Position numbers and translations under genes: made by a program. From DASSNR01 sp036278935 (GTDB taxonomy: Bacteria > Gemmatimonadota > Gemmatimonadetes > Gemmatimonadales > Gemmatimonadaceae): 22,374 nt of DNA. The notes under the pieces were generated by a model. It made no database searches and was not told the origin of the DNA. It saw only the letters and a program-made list of their open reading frames with translations. The stretch spans positions 1-22,374 of the forward strand of contig DASUKA010000017.1 of the NCBI GenBank assembly GCA_036278935.1, written 5' to 3'. Numbering within the stretch: the first letter of the stretch is position 1; every line of letters starts with the position of its first letter. Positions 8,321-16,800 of this stretch are shown here, piece after piece.

Positions 8321-9880
8321 ATGCCGGCAATACGGAAGTTCATCATGCCGGCGACGTTCGCGCTCACCGCCGCAGTGCTCGGCACCACTGTGACGGCGTG
8401 CGCGGTGGGACCTTCCACGCGCGTGGAGCCGCCGGTGTATCCGGTGCCGGCGCGCACCGACAGCGCCATCTCGCCCGCCGCGCGCTCCTTTCTCGATTCG
8501 CTGGCGAGGGCGCGCACGTCGGGCGCCGAGCCGAGTGGAAACGTGATCACGCGGCCCGACTCGGTCCGTCGTGCGGATACCACGACGCGCACGCTGCCGC
8601 GGCCGGTGCCGCTCTCCATCGACACGACCCGCGGGCGGGCGTGGCTGGATGTGCTGCACGATTCGACGCTCGTGGCATTGGTGGACAGTGCGGTTGCCAA
8701 CAACCGCAACCTGCGCGTGGCGGAGGCCCGCGTGCGCGAGTTCCGCGCGCTGTACGGCGAGGCGCGCTCCGGGCTCTTCCCCCAGCTCTCGGTCACCGGC
8801 TCTGCCAGCAAGAACAAGGCGGCCTTCGGCCCGACCGTGGTGAAGTTCGACGCGGTGCGCCTTACCGGCGACCTCTCGTGGGAGCTCGACTTCTGGGGGC
8901 GCCTGCGCCGGCAGAAGCAGGCGGGAGAGTTCGACCTGCAGGCCACGCAGGAGGACGCGCGCGCGACCGCGATCACGCTGGTGAGCGATGTGGCGACGGC
9001 GTACCTGCAGCTTCGCGAGCTGGATGCCGATCTGCGCATCGCGCAGCAGACACTCGCCTCACGGCAGCAGACGCTCACGCTCGCGCGCCGGCGCTTCGCG
9101 CAGGGTCTCATCTCCGAGCTGGATGTGCGGCAGTTCGAGGCCGACCTGGCCGACCCGGCGGCGCGCGTGGCCGAGTTCGCGCGCGACCGCGTGCAGCAGG
9201 AGAACGCCCTTGCCCTGCTGCTCGGCAGGCCGCCTGGGCACGTCCCGCGTGGGAAGTCGCTGGAGGAGGCGGTGCAGGCTGTCTCCGTGCCCGACACGAT
9301 TCCCGGGGCTCTCATCGCGCGCCGTCCGGATGTGATGTCGGCCGAGCGACAGTTGCAGGCCGCCACCGCGCGGGTGGGCGTCGCCATTGGCGACCGGCTG
9401 CCGGCCATCACCGTCGGCGGCAGCTACGGCACGCAGCGTCCAGACTTCACCGGGCTGTTCAACCGGAGCGGGGAGCTGTATACGGCGCAGCTGGGGATCT
9501 CGATTCCCATCTTCACCGGCGGCCGGTTGGCGAACGCGGAGCGCGCCGCACGCGCCGTGGCCGACGAGGCGCGCGGGCAATACCAGCAAACGATTCTCAA
9601 CGCGCTGCGCGAGGCGAGCGATGCGCTCGCGAGCGTGCGCCTGGACCGCGATCAACTCGTGGCGCAGGCTACGCAGACGCAGGCGCTGCAGCGCGCGCTG
9701 GCTCTTGCGCAGGAGCGTTACGGAAGCGGTGTGTCGAGCTACCTGGACGTGCTCGATGCGCAGCGCGGTCTGTTCACGGCGCAGCTCGCGCTGGTGCAGA
9801 CGCAGCGCCAGTACCTGGTGTCCACCGTCGACCTGTACCGTGCGCTTGGCGGTGGATGGAACGTCACCCCCATGCGGTGA
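8321..9880 (+). CDS. Outer-membrane efflux channel lipoprotein (TolC/OprM, NodT family)
   Basis: Outer-membrane component that completes the tripartite pump. It has 519 residues, with a signal peptide ending in TVTAC and lipidated C27. Two outer-membrane efflux repeats follow, with family signatures such as LSWELDFWGRLRR, AYLQLRELDADL and the C-terminal SYLDVLDAQRGLFTAQL. A strong Shine-Dalgarno GGAGGG at 8306-8311 lies inside the end of the pump gene, 9-10 bases before the ATG at 8321. A later in-frame ATG at 8345 would shorten the signal peptide and is less likely. Between about residues 45 and 105 there is a Pro/Arg/Thr-rich segment longer than the usual linker in OprM-type proteins. Confidence 0.95.
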   Translation: MPAIRKFIMPATFALTAAVLGTTVTACAVGPSTRVEPPVYPVPARTDSAISPAARSFLDSLARARTSGAEPSGNVITRPDSVRRADTTTRTLPRPVPLSIDTTRGRAWLDVLHDSTLVALVDSAVANNRNLRVAEARVREFRALYGEARSGLFPQLSVTGSASKNKAAFGPTVVKFDAVRLTGDLSWELDFWGRLRRQKQAGEFDLQATQEDARATAITLVSDVATAYLQLRELDADLRIAQQTLASRQQTLTLARRRFAQGLISELDVRQFEADLADPAARVAEFARDRVQQENALALLLGRPPGHVPRGKSLEEAVQAVSVPDTIPGALIARRPDVMSAERQLQAATARVGVAIGDRLPAITVGGSYGTQRPDFTGLFNRSGELYTAQLGISIPIFTGGRLANAERAARAVADEARGQYQQTILNALREASDALASVRLDRDQLVAQATQTQALQRALALAQERYGSGVSSYLDVLDAQRGLFTAQLALVQTQRQYLVSTVDLYRALGGGWNVTPMR

Positions 9881-9919
9881 TCGATCGAGGGATACATCTG
9901 AAGACAGGGAGGAGCAGCG

Positions 9920-10576
9920 ATGAAGATCGGCATCATTGGCGCAGGCCACATCGGCGGCAACCTCACGCGCCGCTTCACGGCGCTCGGGCACGACGTGTCC
10001 GTGGCCAACTCGAGAGGCCCACAGACGCTGGCGGCGCTGGCCGGCGAGACCGGCGCGCACGCGGTGACGGTCGCGGACGCGACGCGGGACAAGGACGTGG
10101 TGATCGTGACCATCCCGGAGAAGAGCATCCCGAAGCTGCCGAAGGATCTGTTCGCCAATGCGGCGAAGAACACGGTGGTGGTGGACACGGGCAACTACTA
10201 CCCGCAGCGCGATGGCCGCATCGACGCCATCGAGAAGGGGACCACCGAGAGCCGATGGGTCTCGCAGCAGCTTGGCCGGCCGGTGGTGAAAGCGTTCAAC
10301 ACCATCTACGCGCAGCATCTGCTGGATCATGGCCGCCCGGCGGGCACGCCCGGGCGCATTGCGCTCCCGGTGGCGGGCGATGATGCCTCCGCCAAGGCAG
10401 TCGTGATGCGATTGATCGACGAGCTGGGCTTCGACGCGGTGGATACAGGAACGCTGGACGAATCGTGGCGGCAGCAGCCCGGCACGCCGGTGTACGGCGC
10501 CAGCCTGGATGCCACGGGCGTGCGGCGGGCACTTGCGGAGGCGAGTCCGGAGCGGAAGGCGGAGTTCCGGGGGTAG
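9920..10576 (+). CDS. NAD(P)-binding oxidoreductase, F420-dependent NADP reductase-like
   Basis: A 218-residue Rossmann-fold protein starting MKIGIIGAGHIGG, with the dinucleotide-binding G-x-G-x-x-G at G7-G12. N30-S31-R32 at the end of the second strand are residues that in this family contact the NADP phosphate. It belongs to the COG2085-type group (NADPH:F420 oxidoreductase and relatives). Many members act in bacteria that may lack F420, so the true electron partner is open. The region VVDTGNYYPQRDG and the KAFNTIYAQHL motif fit this family. The start is set by a very strong Shine-Dalgarno AGGGAGGAG at 9906-9914. It lies 39 bases after the efflux channel gene with no visible terminator between, so it may be the last gene of the efflux transcript. 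Confidence 0.85.
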   Translation: MKIGIIGAGHIGGNLTRRFTALGHDVSVANSRGPQTLAALAGETGAHAVTVADATRDKDVVIVTIPEKSIPKLPKDLFANAAKNTVVVDTGNYYPQRDGRIDAIEKGTTESRWVSQQLGRPVVKAFNTIYAQHLLDHGRPAGTPGRIALPVAGDDASAKAVVMRLIDELGFDAVDTGTLDESWRQQPGTPVYGASLDATGVRRALAEASPERKAEFRG

Positions 10577-10658
10577 GGACAGGCGCATGCGGCGGCGGGA
10601 CTGCGCTGCCACTTACCGCGCGGTCCAACGCTTCGGCCGCCTTGCTCGTTCAGCTATT

Positions 10659-10686
10659 AGCCACGCTCCATCAGCCACGCTCCATC
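10659..10686 (+). repeat. Perfect tandem duplication of 14 bases
   Basis: AGCCACGCTCCATC occurs twice in direct succession (10659-10672 and 10673-10686) in the 173-base gap before the M13 peptidase gene. It may be a replication-slippage duplication or a paired regulator site. No hairpin or promoter hexamers stand out beside it. Confidence 0.8.
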
Positions 10687-10749
10687 GCGCCTCGCAGGCC
10701 CCGCCGTCGCACGCTGTCAGCCTCTTTCATTCACCCGGACAGGCCCACC

Positions 10750-12786
10750 GTGATCCAGCGCACCCTCTCGACCATCGGCCGTCTCAGCATTGTCGCCCTG
10801 CTTGCCGTCCTGCTCGCGTCGCCGGCCGCCGCGCAGCTCTCCAGCGGGATCGATACCACCCACTTCGACCATTCCGTGCGGCCGCAGGATGACTTCTTCC
10901 GCTACGTCAACGGCGGATGGTTGAAGAAGACGCAGATTCCCGCGGACGCGTCCAGTTGGGGCGCGTTCCAGGAGCTGTCGGAGAACAGCCGCAACGCACT
11001 ACACGCGCTGTTCGAGTCGGCGAGTACATCCAACGCGCCCGCGGGAAGTGCGCGCCGGAAGGTGGGCGACCTGTACGCCAGCTACATGGACAGCGCACGG
11101 GTCGAGCAACGCGGTCTCACCCCGCTCCAGCCGTTGCTCACGACGGTCGCGAAGCTCCAGAGCAAGGCCGAGCTCCCCGCGACCTTCGCGTCGCTCGCGC
11201 GGGTCGGCATCCGGGGTCCGGCGGGTGTGCGCGTGAGCGCGGATCCGAAGCATTCGTCGGTGAACATCGTGCAGGTGAGCCAGTCGGGACTCGGCCTGCC
11301 CGATCGCGACTACTATCTCAAGCAGAACGCGAAGATGGAGGAGACGCGCGCTGCATACGTCGCCTACATCACCAAAATGATGGAGCTGGCGAAGCAACCG
11401 GATCCTGCAGGCGCCGCGACGCGCATTCTGGCGCTCGAGACCGCGATCGCGACGCCGCAGTGGGCCCGGGCGCGAAATCGGGATCGGGACGCAACGTACA
11501 ACAAGATGACGGTCGCCCGGCTGGCGGCGCTGACGCCGTCGTTCAATTGGAAGCGCTATCTCGCCGCGGCCGGACTCTCGAAAGCGACAGACGTCATCGT
11601 GCGCCAACCCGATTACGTGCAGGCGCTCGATCCGATATTCGCCAGCACGCCGGTGGCGACGTGGCGCGAGTATCTCACCTTCAAGGTGCTCGACAGCTTC
11701 GCCGACGTGCTTCCTGCCGCGTTCGTCCAGGCCAACTTCGAGTTTCACGGCCACACCCTGTCGGGGCAGGAGCAGCTGGCCCCGCGATGGAAGCGCGCGG
11801 TGAATGGCACCAACCGGACCCTGGGCGAGGCGGCCGGCGCCCTCTACGCCGCCAAGTATTTCAAGCCGGAGGCCAAGGCGAGGATGGCGGCGCTCGTGAA
11901 GAACCTGATCAATGCCTACAAGGTCGGGATCGACAGCCTCGAGTGGATGAGCCCCGCCACCAAGGCGCAGGCGAAGGCCAAGCTCGCGCTCTTCACGGTG
12001 AAAATCGGCGCGCCCGATACGCCGCGTGACTACTCCGCGTTGCGGATCGTGCGCAGCGATCTGTTCGGCAACGAGCTGCGAAACCGCGAGTTCGAATACG
12101 CGGACATGGCCGGCCGCCTGGGGAAGCCCGTCGACAAGAGTCGATGGGGAATGACCGCGCCAACGGTGAACGCGCAATACAGCCCGACGTCCAACGACAT
12201 CACCTTTCCGGCGGGCATTCTGCAGCCGCCGTTCTTCAACGTGCACGCCGATGACGCCGTGAACTACGGAGCGATCGGCGCGGTCATCGGACACGAGATC
12301 GGACACGGCTTCGACGATCAGGGCCGGAAGTCCGACGGGCATGGGAATCTCCGCGACTGGTGGACCCCGGCGGACGCGAAGGCGTACGAGGCGCGCACCG
12401 CGAAATTCGGCGCGCAGTACGACGCGATCAACCCGATCGGCGACCTGCACATCAACGGGAAGCTGACGATGGGCGAGAACATCGGTGACCTGAGCGGTCT
12501 TGCCCAGGCCTACCGGGCGTATCACATCTCGCTCCACGGCAAGCCAGCACCGGTGATCGATGGGCTCACCGGCGATCAACGCTTCTTCATCGGCTTCGCG
12601 CAGATCTGGCGCGGCAAGATGCGCGACGATGCGTTGCGCCGGCAGCTGCTCACGAATCCGCACTCGCCGGGCAAGTACCGCGCGTTCGTCCCCCTGGTGA
12701 ACAACGACGCGTTCGAGAAGGCGTTCAACGTGCAGCCCGGTGACGGCATGTATCTCGCGCCGAAGGATCGCGTGAAGATCTGGTAG
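10750..12786 (+). CDS. Secreted M13-family zinc metallopeptidase (neprilysin/PepO-like)
   Basis: Endopeptidase of the neprilysin family, cutting peptides outside the cytoplasm. From the GTG at 10750 it has 678 residues, matching bacterial M13 enzymes. A Sec signal peptide (hydrophobic core about 12-23) ends in SPAAA before Q29, so it is likely released to the periplasm or beyond. The mature N-terminus shows the family's FDHSVRPQDDFFRYVNGGW. The zinc site is HEIGH with H515, E516 and H519; the third ligand is E576 in ENIGD (the common form is ENIAD), and D580 completes the motif. NAQY at 474-477, followed by SPTSNDI, is the substrate-backbone motif usually written NAFY or NAYY. The C-terminus ends RVKIW. 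The start was chosen because it directly precedes the signal peptide; longer readings add low-complexity sequence. It looks functional. Confidence 0.93.
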   Translation: MIQRTLSTIGRLSIVALLAVLLASPAAAQLSSGIDTTHFDHSVRPQDDFFRYVNGGWLKKTQIPADASSWGAFQELSENSRNALHALFESASTSNAPAGSARRKVGDLYASYMDSARVEQRGLTPLQPLLTTVAKLQSKAELPATFASLARVGIRGPAGVRVSADPKHSSVNIVQVSQSGLGLPDRDYYLKQNAKMEETRAAYVAYITKMMELAKQPDPAGAATRILALETAIATPQWARARNRDRDATYNKMTVARLAALTPSFNWKRYLAAAGLSKATDVIVRQPDYVQALDPIFASTPVATWREYLTFKVLDSFADVLPAAFVQANFEFHGHTLSGQEQLAPRWKRAVNGTNRTLGEAAGALYAAKYFKPEAKARMAALVKNLINAYKVGIDSLEWMSPATKAQAKAKLALFTVKIGAPDTPRDYSALRIVRSDLFGNELRNREFEYADMAGRLGKPVDKSRWGMTAPTVNAQYSPTSNDITFPAGILQPPFFNVHADDAVNYGAIGAVIGHEIGHGFDDQGRKSDGHGNLRDWWTPADAKAYEARTAKFGAQYDAINPIGDLHINGKLTMGENIGDLSGLAQAYRAYHISLHGKPAPVIDGLTGDQRFFIGFAQIWRGKMRDDALRRQLLTNPHSPGKYRAFVPLVNNDAFEKAFNVQPGDGMYLAPKDRVKIW

Positions 12787-12802
12787 CACGACGCGCGGTT
12801 CG

Positions 12803-12844
12803 CCGGGGCGTGTGAGAGGCCCCCGGGCCGCGCACACGCCCCGG
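12803..12844 (+). terminator. GC-rich inverted repeat, probable terminator of the M13 peptidase gene
   Basis: A perfect 12-base inverted repeat, CCGGGGCGTGTG (12803-12814) and CACACGCCCCGG (12833-12844), flanks an 18-base loop that itself contains a short GGCC/GGCC pairing. It lies 16 bases after the peptidase stop. No T-run follows, so it is either a non-canonical intrinsic terminator or an RNA 3'-end stabiliser. Confidence 0.6.
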
Positions 12845-12914
12845 GGCTGTCAGGAGAACCGGCGCGGGCCATTGGCTCATACTCTCCTTGACAGTTTAGG
12901 ACGAGGGACACGGA

Positions 12915-13249
12915 GTGCGCGGACTGCGCCACCTGCTCGTGGTGCGACTGTCGGTGCTCGACGTCAAGCTCGGGCTGCGCATGCTCGGCAAGTACCCGGC
13001 GCTCTCCCTCACCGGCGGCCTCGGCATGGCGATCGCGATCGCCGCCGTGGCGTTCACGCTGATCTCCACACTCATCAACCCTGTGCTCTGCCGCTGGACG
13101 ACGGGAGCCGCATCGTCGCGATTCAGAGCACCAACACGCTGACCCGGGTCGAGGACGCGACGCAGCTGCACGACCTGCAAACGTGGCGCGAGTAGCTCAC
13201 GACGGTCTCAGAGCTTGGCGCGTACAGGATCGTCACCCGGAATCGGTGA
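12915..13249 (+). pseudogene. N-terminal remnant of an ADOP-family permease (frameshift, nonsense codon, truncation)
   Basis: From a GTG at 12915 the first frame reads a typical permease N-terminus containing DVKLGLRMLGKYPALSLTGG and a hydrophobic helix up to NPVL. From about 13085 a different frame continues the same family with LPLDDGSRIVAIQ and LHDLQTWRE. That frame meets TAG at 13193-13195 and reads on as LTTVSELGAYRIVTRN to TGA at 13247-13249. Together these pieces match the first 110 or so residues of FtsX/MacB-like orphan duplicated permeases, which are normally about 800-900 residues. The shift fits a CT duplication in GTGCTCTGCCG (near 13083-13093). Nothing of the remaining permease is visible, and the next gene starts 8 bases later. 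The intact permease at 18433-21111 has a different N-terminal prefix, so this is not a simple recent copy of it. Confidence 0.75.
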
Positions 13250-13257
13250 GGTGCAGT

Positions 13258-13566
13258 ATGCTGATGACGAAGCGCCGCCCGGCGAGCGTCGGCGAAGTAC
13301 TGGTCGAAGAATTCTTGAAGCCGATGGGTCTGACGCAGGGCGCACTGGCCGAGGCGATGGGCGTGCAACGCAAGCATGTCAACGAGCTGTGCAACGACCG
13401 CAGGGCAATCACGGCCCCGACTGCACTCATCCTTGCCCGCGTATTCGGCAACAGCCCTGACTTCTGGCTGAACACGCAGCGGCGCACCGACCTCTGGGAG
13501 GCGATGCACAATCCCAAGGAGCGCGAGCGGATCAAGCGCGCCCGGCCGCTGACGACGGCGGCGTGA
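13258..13566 (+). CDS. higA: HigA-family antitoxin-like HTH regulator, no adjacent toxin
   Basis: A 102-residue protein of the HigA (VapI) family: an XRE-type helix-turn-helix at about residues 24-50 (LTQGALAEAMGVQRKHVNEL) and the characteristic following motif ALILARVFGNSPDFWLN. In toxin-antitoxin pairs HigA neutralises the RNase HigB and represses the operon. HigB normally lies just upstream, but here the upstream DNA is a dead permease and the downstream DNA has no small gene, so this is an orphan antitoxin or a free-standing repressor. The ATG at 13258 has GAGG 6 bases upstream (13248-13251); an ATG at 13264 would give 100 residues. The Shine-Dalgarno overlaps the last codon of the permease remnant. 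Confidence 0.85.
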   Translation: MLMTKRRPASVGEVLVEEFLKPMGLTQGALAEAMGVQRKHVNELCNDRRAITAPTALILARVFGNSPDFWLNTQRRTDLWEAMHNPKERERIKRARPLTTAA

Positions 13567-13752
13567 GGGGGGCCTGGTCCGCTCTGGCACCGCGCACGGA
13601 GCGCTCATGGGGGCACGGGAGCGTGGTCCCGGCTCGGAAACGATCGCCGAGTGTGGAGGGCGACTTCAAGCACAGGCCCATCCCGACCCTCACAACGGAT
13701 GCCACCCTCGCGCTCCTGCGTGCCCGCTGATCACTCGCTCCGCCCCGCCCGC

Positions 13753-13784
13753 TTGACTCCGCTCCCCCTATCGCCGAATATGTT
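13753..13784 (+). promoter_or_regulatory. Possible promoter of the ATPase/LuxR regulator gene
   Basis: TTGACT at 13753-13758 matches the -35 consensus at five of six positions. The AT-rich patch GAATATGTT (13776-13784) lies at about -10 distance, but the best hexamer (TATGTT) is 20 bases from the -35 and GAATAT at 17 bases is weak. It is the only AT-rich spot in the otherwise GC-rich 278-base gap between higA and the regulator. The rest of that gap shows no gene and only a weak 5-base hairpin at 13616-13631. Confidence 0.35.
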
Positions 13785-13844
13785 GCGTAGCGAAGTCTCT
13801 CCTTGCCGCTGCCCACGAGTCAGGAGGGTCGCCTGCCTGCCCCC

Positions 13845-16800
13845 GTGCCGCTTCCCGCAGTGTGGCCGCTGGTTGGTCGTCAGACAGAGCTGCGCCTCAT
13901 CCAGCACACGCTCGACTCCGCTGCGGCCGGGCGCTGTTCCGCCCTGATCCTGAGCGGCGAATCGGGCGTCGGAAAGACTCGCCTGGCCGAGCTCGCCGTG
14001 CAGCACGCCACGGAGCACGGCTGGACCGTCGCCAGCGGGAGCGCCTTCCCCGTGGAGTCGGGCGTACCGTACGCGCTCTTTGGCGATGCGCTGGGACCGG
14101 TGTTCCGGCAGCTCGGCGATCCCGCCATCACCCTCCTCTCGCGCGGCGCCAAGTCGCAGCTCGCGTACATCTTCCCCGCACTCGCCCCCGATGCGCCGCG
14201 GGATGAGTCCGTGGCGTACGCCCCCGAGTTCAAGGGACGCCTGCTCTGGACGATGACACAGCTCCTCTCGGGCATCGCCGCGCGAGCGCCGCTGCTCCTG
14301 GTACTCGAGAATCTCCAGTGGGCCGACCCGTCGTCGCTGGAGATGCTGCACTTTCTCGTGCGCCAGCTGCGCGACGCGCGCGTCGCGGTCATCGGCACCT
14401 ACAACGACACGGAGTTCGAGGCGCTGCGGGAGCTGCAGTCGGCGGCCCGCTCTCTCGTCGAGCTGGGCGCCGCAGTCCAGCACACGGTGTCACCGCTGGG
14501 GCGCGCGGACATCGACGAGTTGCTCCGCCGCGTGTTCGGCAAGGGCGCGGTGCCGCGCCACGTCCGCGCGCTGCTCTACGAGCGCACGCGCGGCAATCCG
14601 TTCTTTCTCGAGCAGACGCTCAAGGCGCTGGTCGCGAGCGGGCGGCTGGAACAGCAGGAGGGAAGTTGGATCGGGTGGGACCTCGAAGGGCTCGAGTTGC
14701 CGCGGAGTATCCGTAACGCGCTGATGATGCGTGTCGATTCGCTCAGCCCCGCCACGCGTACGGTGGCCGATTTCGCGGCGGTGATCGGCACGCGACTCGC
14801 CGTGGACGTCCTGCACGCCGCGAGCGGGCTTGAGATGCCGATGCTCATCGGCGCGCTCGAGCAACTCTGCCGCCGCAACGTGCTGACGGGACAATCGGCC
14901 GGGGAGCGCGTGACCTACGACTTCACGCACCCGATGATCCGCGAGACGCTGTACCTCGAGCTCGGCGTGGGGAGGGCCGCGCTGATGCACGCGCAGGTGG
15001 CCGGTGCGATCGAACGGCTGCGCGGCACGCGCTCGACCGAGCACGCCGACGAGCTGGCGTTCCACTACGTGCGGGCGAGTATCGGCGACCTCACCCCGAA
15101 GGCGATGCGCTACCTCATGCTGGCCGGGCGCGCCGCCCTCGAGAAGCACGCGGATCGCGAAGCCGCGCGCTACCTGGACGCCGCCGCGCGCCAGTTCCGA
15201 CGGCACGAACACGAGTCCGGATCCGACGGAGCGCGGAGCGAGGACTTCATCCAGCTCCTGACCGATCTCGCGATCGCCAGCCATCGACTGGGCAAGCTCG
15301 GTGAGGCGCTCGCGCTCTGGACCGAGGCGCGCGTCGCGGCTATCGCGCTGGGCGACTACCGGCGCGTCGCATCGATCGAGCGCCGCATGGCCCTCGCGTG
15401 CTATTGGCAAGGGAGGCACGCCGAGGGGCTGCAACATGCGGAGGCGGGACTGCGCGCCATCGCCGACGACGAGAGCGCCACGGCACAGCGCGCGAAGCTG
15501 CACATCGCCCGCGGCGCGTGTCTCATGGAGATCGGGCGCCCGGATGAGGCACGCCGGGCGCTCGCCGATGCGCTGGCCGACGCGGATGCCACCGGCGACG
15601 ATGTACTCCGCGCCCGCGCCCACCGCGAGCTGATCCTGGCGGACATCGTCACGTGCCGGCCGGCCGAAGCACGCGAGCATGCGGCCACCGCGCTGGAACT
15701 GGCGGAGCGCGCCGGCCGGCTCGACGTCGCGGGCAAGGCGCACTGGGCGCTGGCGGTGCTCGCTGCTCTCACTGGCAGCGTATCGGAGGTCCAGCACAGC
15801 CTGGCCCACGCCGAGCGCATTGCCGACGAGCTGGGCTCGCCGGAGCTGCGATTGCTCATCAGCGAGGTGGCGGTCGAGCTGCTGGCGGGGCTCGGTGAGT
15901 GGGACACGGCGCTCGCACGCGCCGAACAGAGCATCTCGCTCGCACGCGCGCTTCGCCAGCACACGCTGCTCCCGCGACTGCTGGTATGGACCGCCGTGAT
16001 CTATGTGGGGCGCGGCGCCTTCGACCGCGCGAAGCGCTATCTCGACGAGGCCGCGCGCATCACCGGCGCCGATCAGGCGGACCCGATGCCGCGCGACGTC
16101 AACAGCGGGCTGCGCGTGTACATGGGGCTCGCCGTGTACCACAACGCGCGCAACGAGTATACCGATGCGATTCGCGTGAGTCGCATCGGACTGGCGGTGG
16201 CGGAGAAGTCGGGGCACGCGATCTGGGCGATCTACCGACTCTGGCCGGCGCTCATCGAGGCGCATCTGTGGATACACGAGTTCGACGAAGCCGACCATCT
16301 CCTGCGTGAGCTGCGGCAGGCATCAGAGCTCATGTCCCACCGTCTCGGCCTGGCCTGGACGGAGTCGGGCGAAGCGCTGGCCGCGATGCTACGCGGTACC
16401 ACTCCCGCGTTACTGCAGCGCGTGGTCGACTCGCTGGCCGGCCTGGAGCAGGTGCCCTACATCTTCGACGCCGCCCGGCTGCGGCGCGAGATCGCTCGGC
16501 GCTACGTGGAGCTCGGTGACAGTGCCGCCGCCGTGCGCGTGCTCAATGAGGCGTGCGTGACCTTCGAGCGACTCGGCGCCGTTGGGGAGCTTGCCGGTGC
16601 CCGCGAGCAGCTGAAAGCGCTTGGCGCGGCATCGCGCACACGTGCCCGTCCGCCTGCGACGCGGCGCGAGGGTGTCCTCAGCGAGCGGAAAACCGCGATC
16701 GCCCGGCTCGTGGCCGAGCACCGGACGAACAAGGAGATCGCGAAGGCGCTGGACAACAGCGCCCGCACCGTCAGCACGCAACTGTCGCAGATCTACCACG

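Noticed and set aside
9059..10612. A 517-codon minus-strand open frame across the channel and reductase genes
   Set aside because: It spans two genes with clear + strand families and has no recognisable motif; it is a GC-driven shadow.
10999..12837. A 612-codon open frame on the minus strand opposite the M13 peptidase gene
   Set aside because: High-GC DNA leaves antisense frames open. The translation is Arg/His/Val-rich without any family motif, while the + strand carries all M13 catalytic motifs.
14490..16298. A 602-codon minus-strand open frame within the LuxR-type regulator
   Set aside because: No motif is present, and the composition is typical of the reverse complement of a GC-rich coding region.
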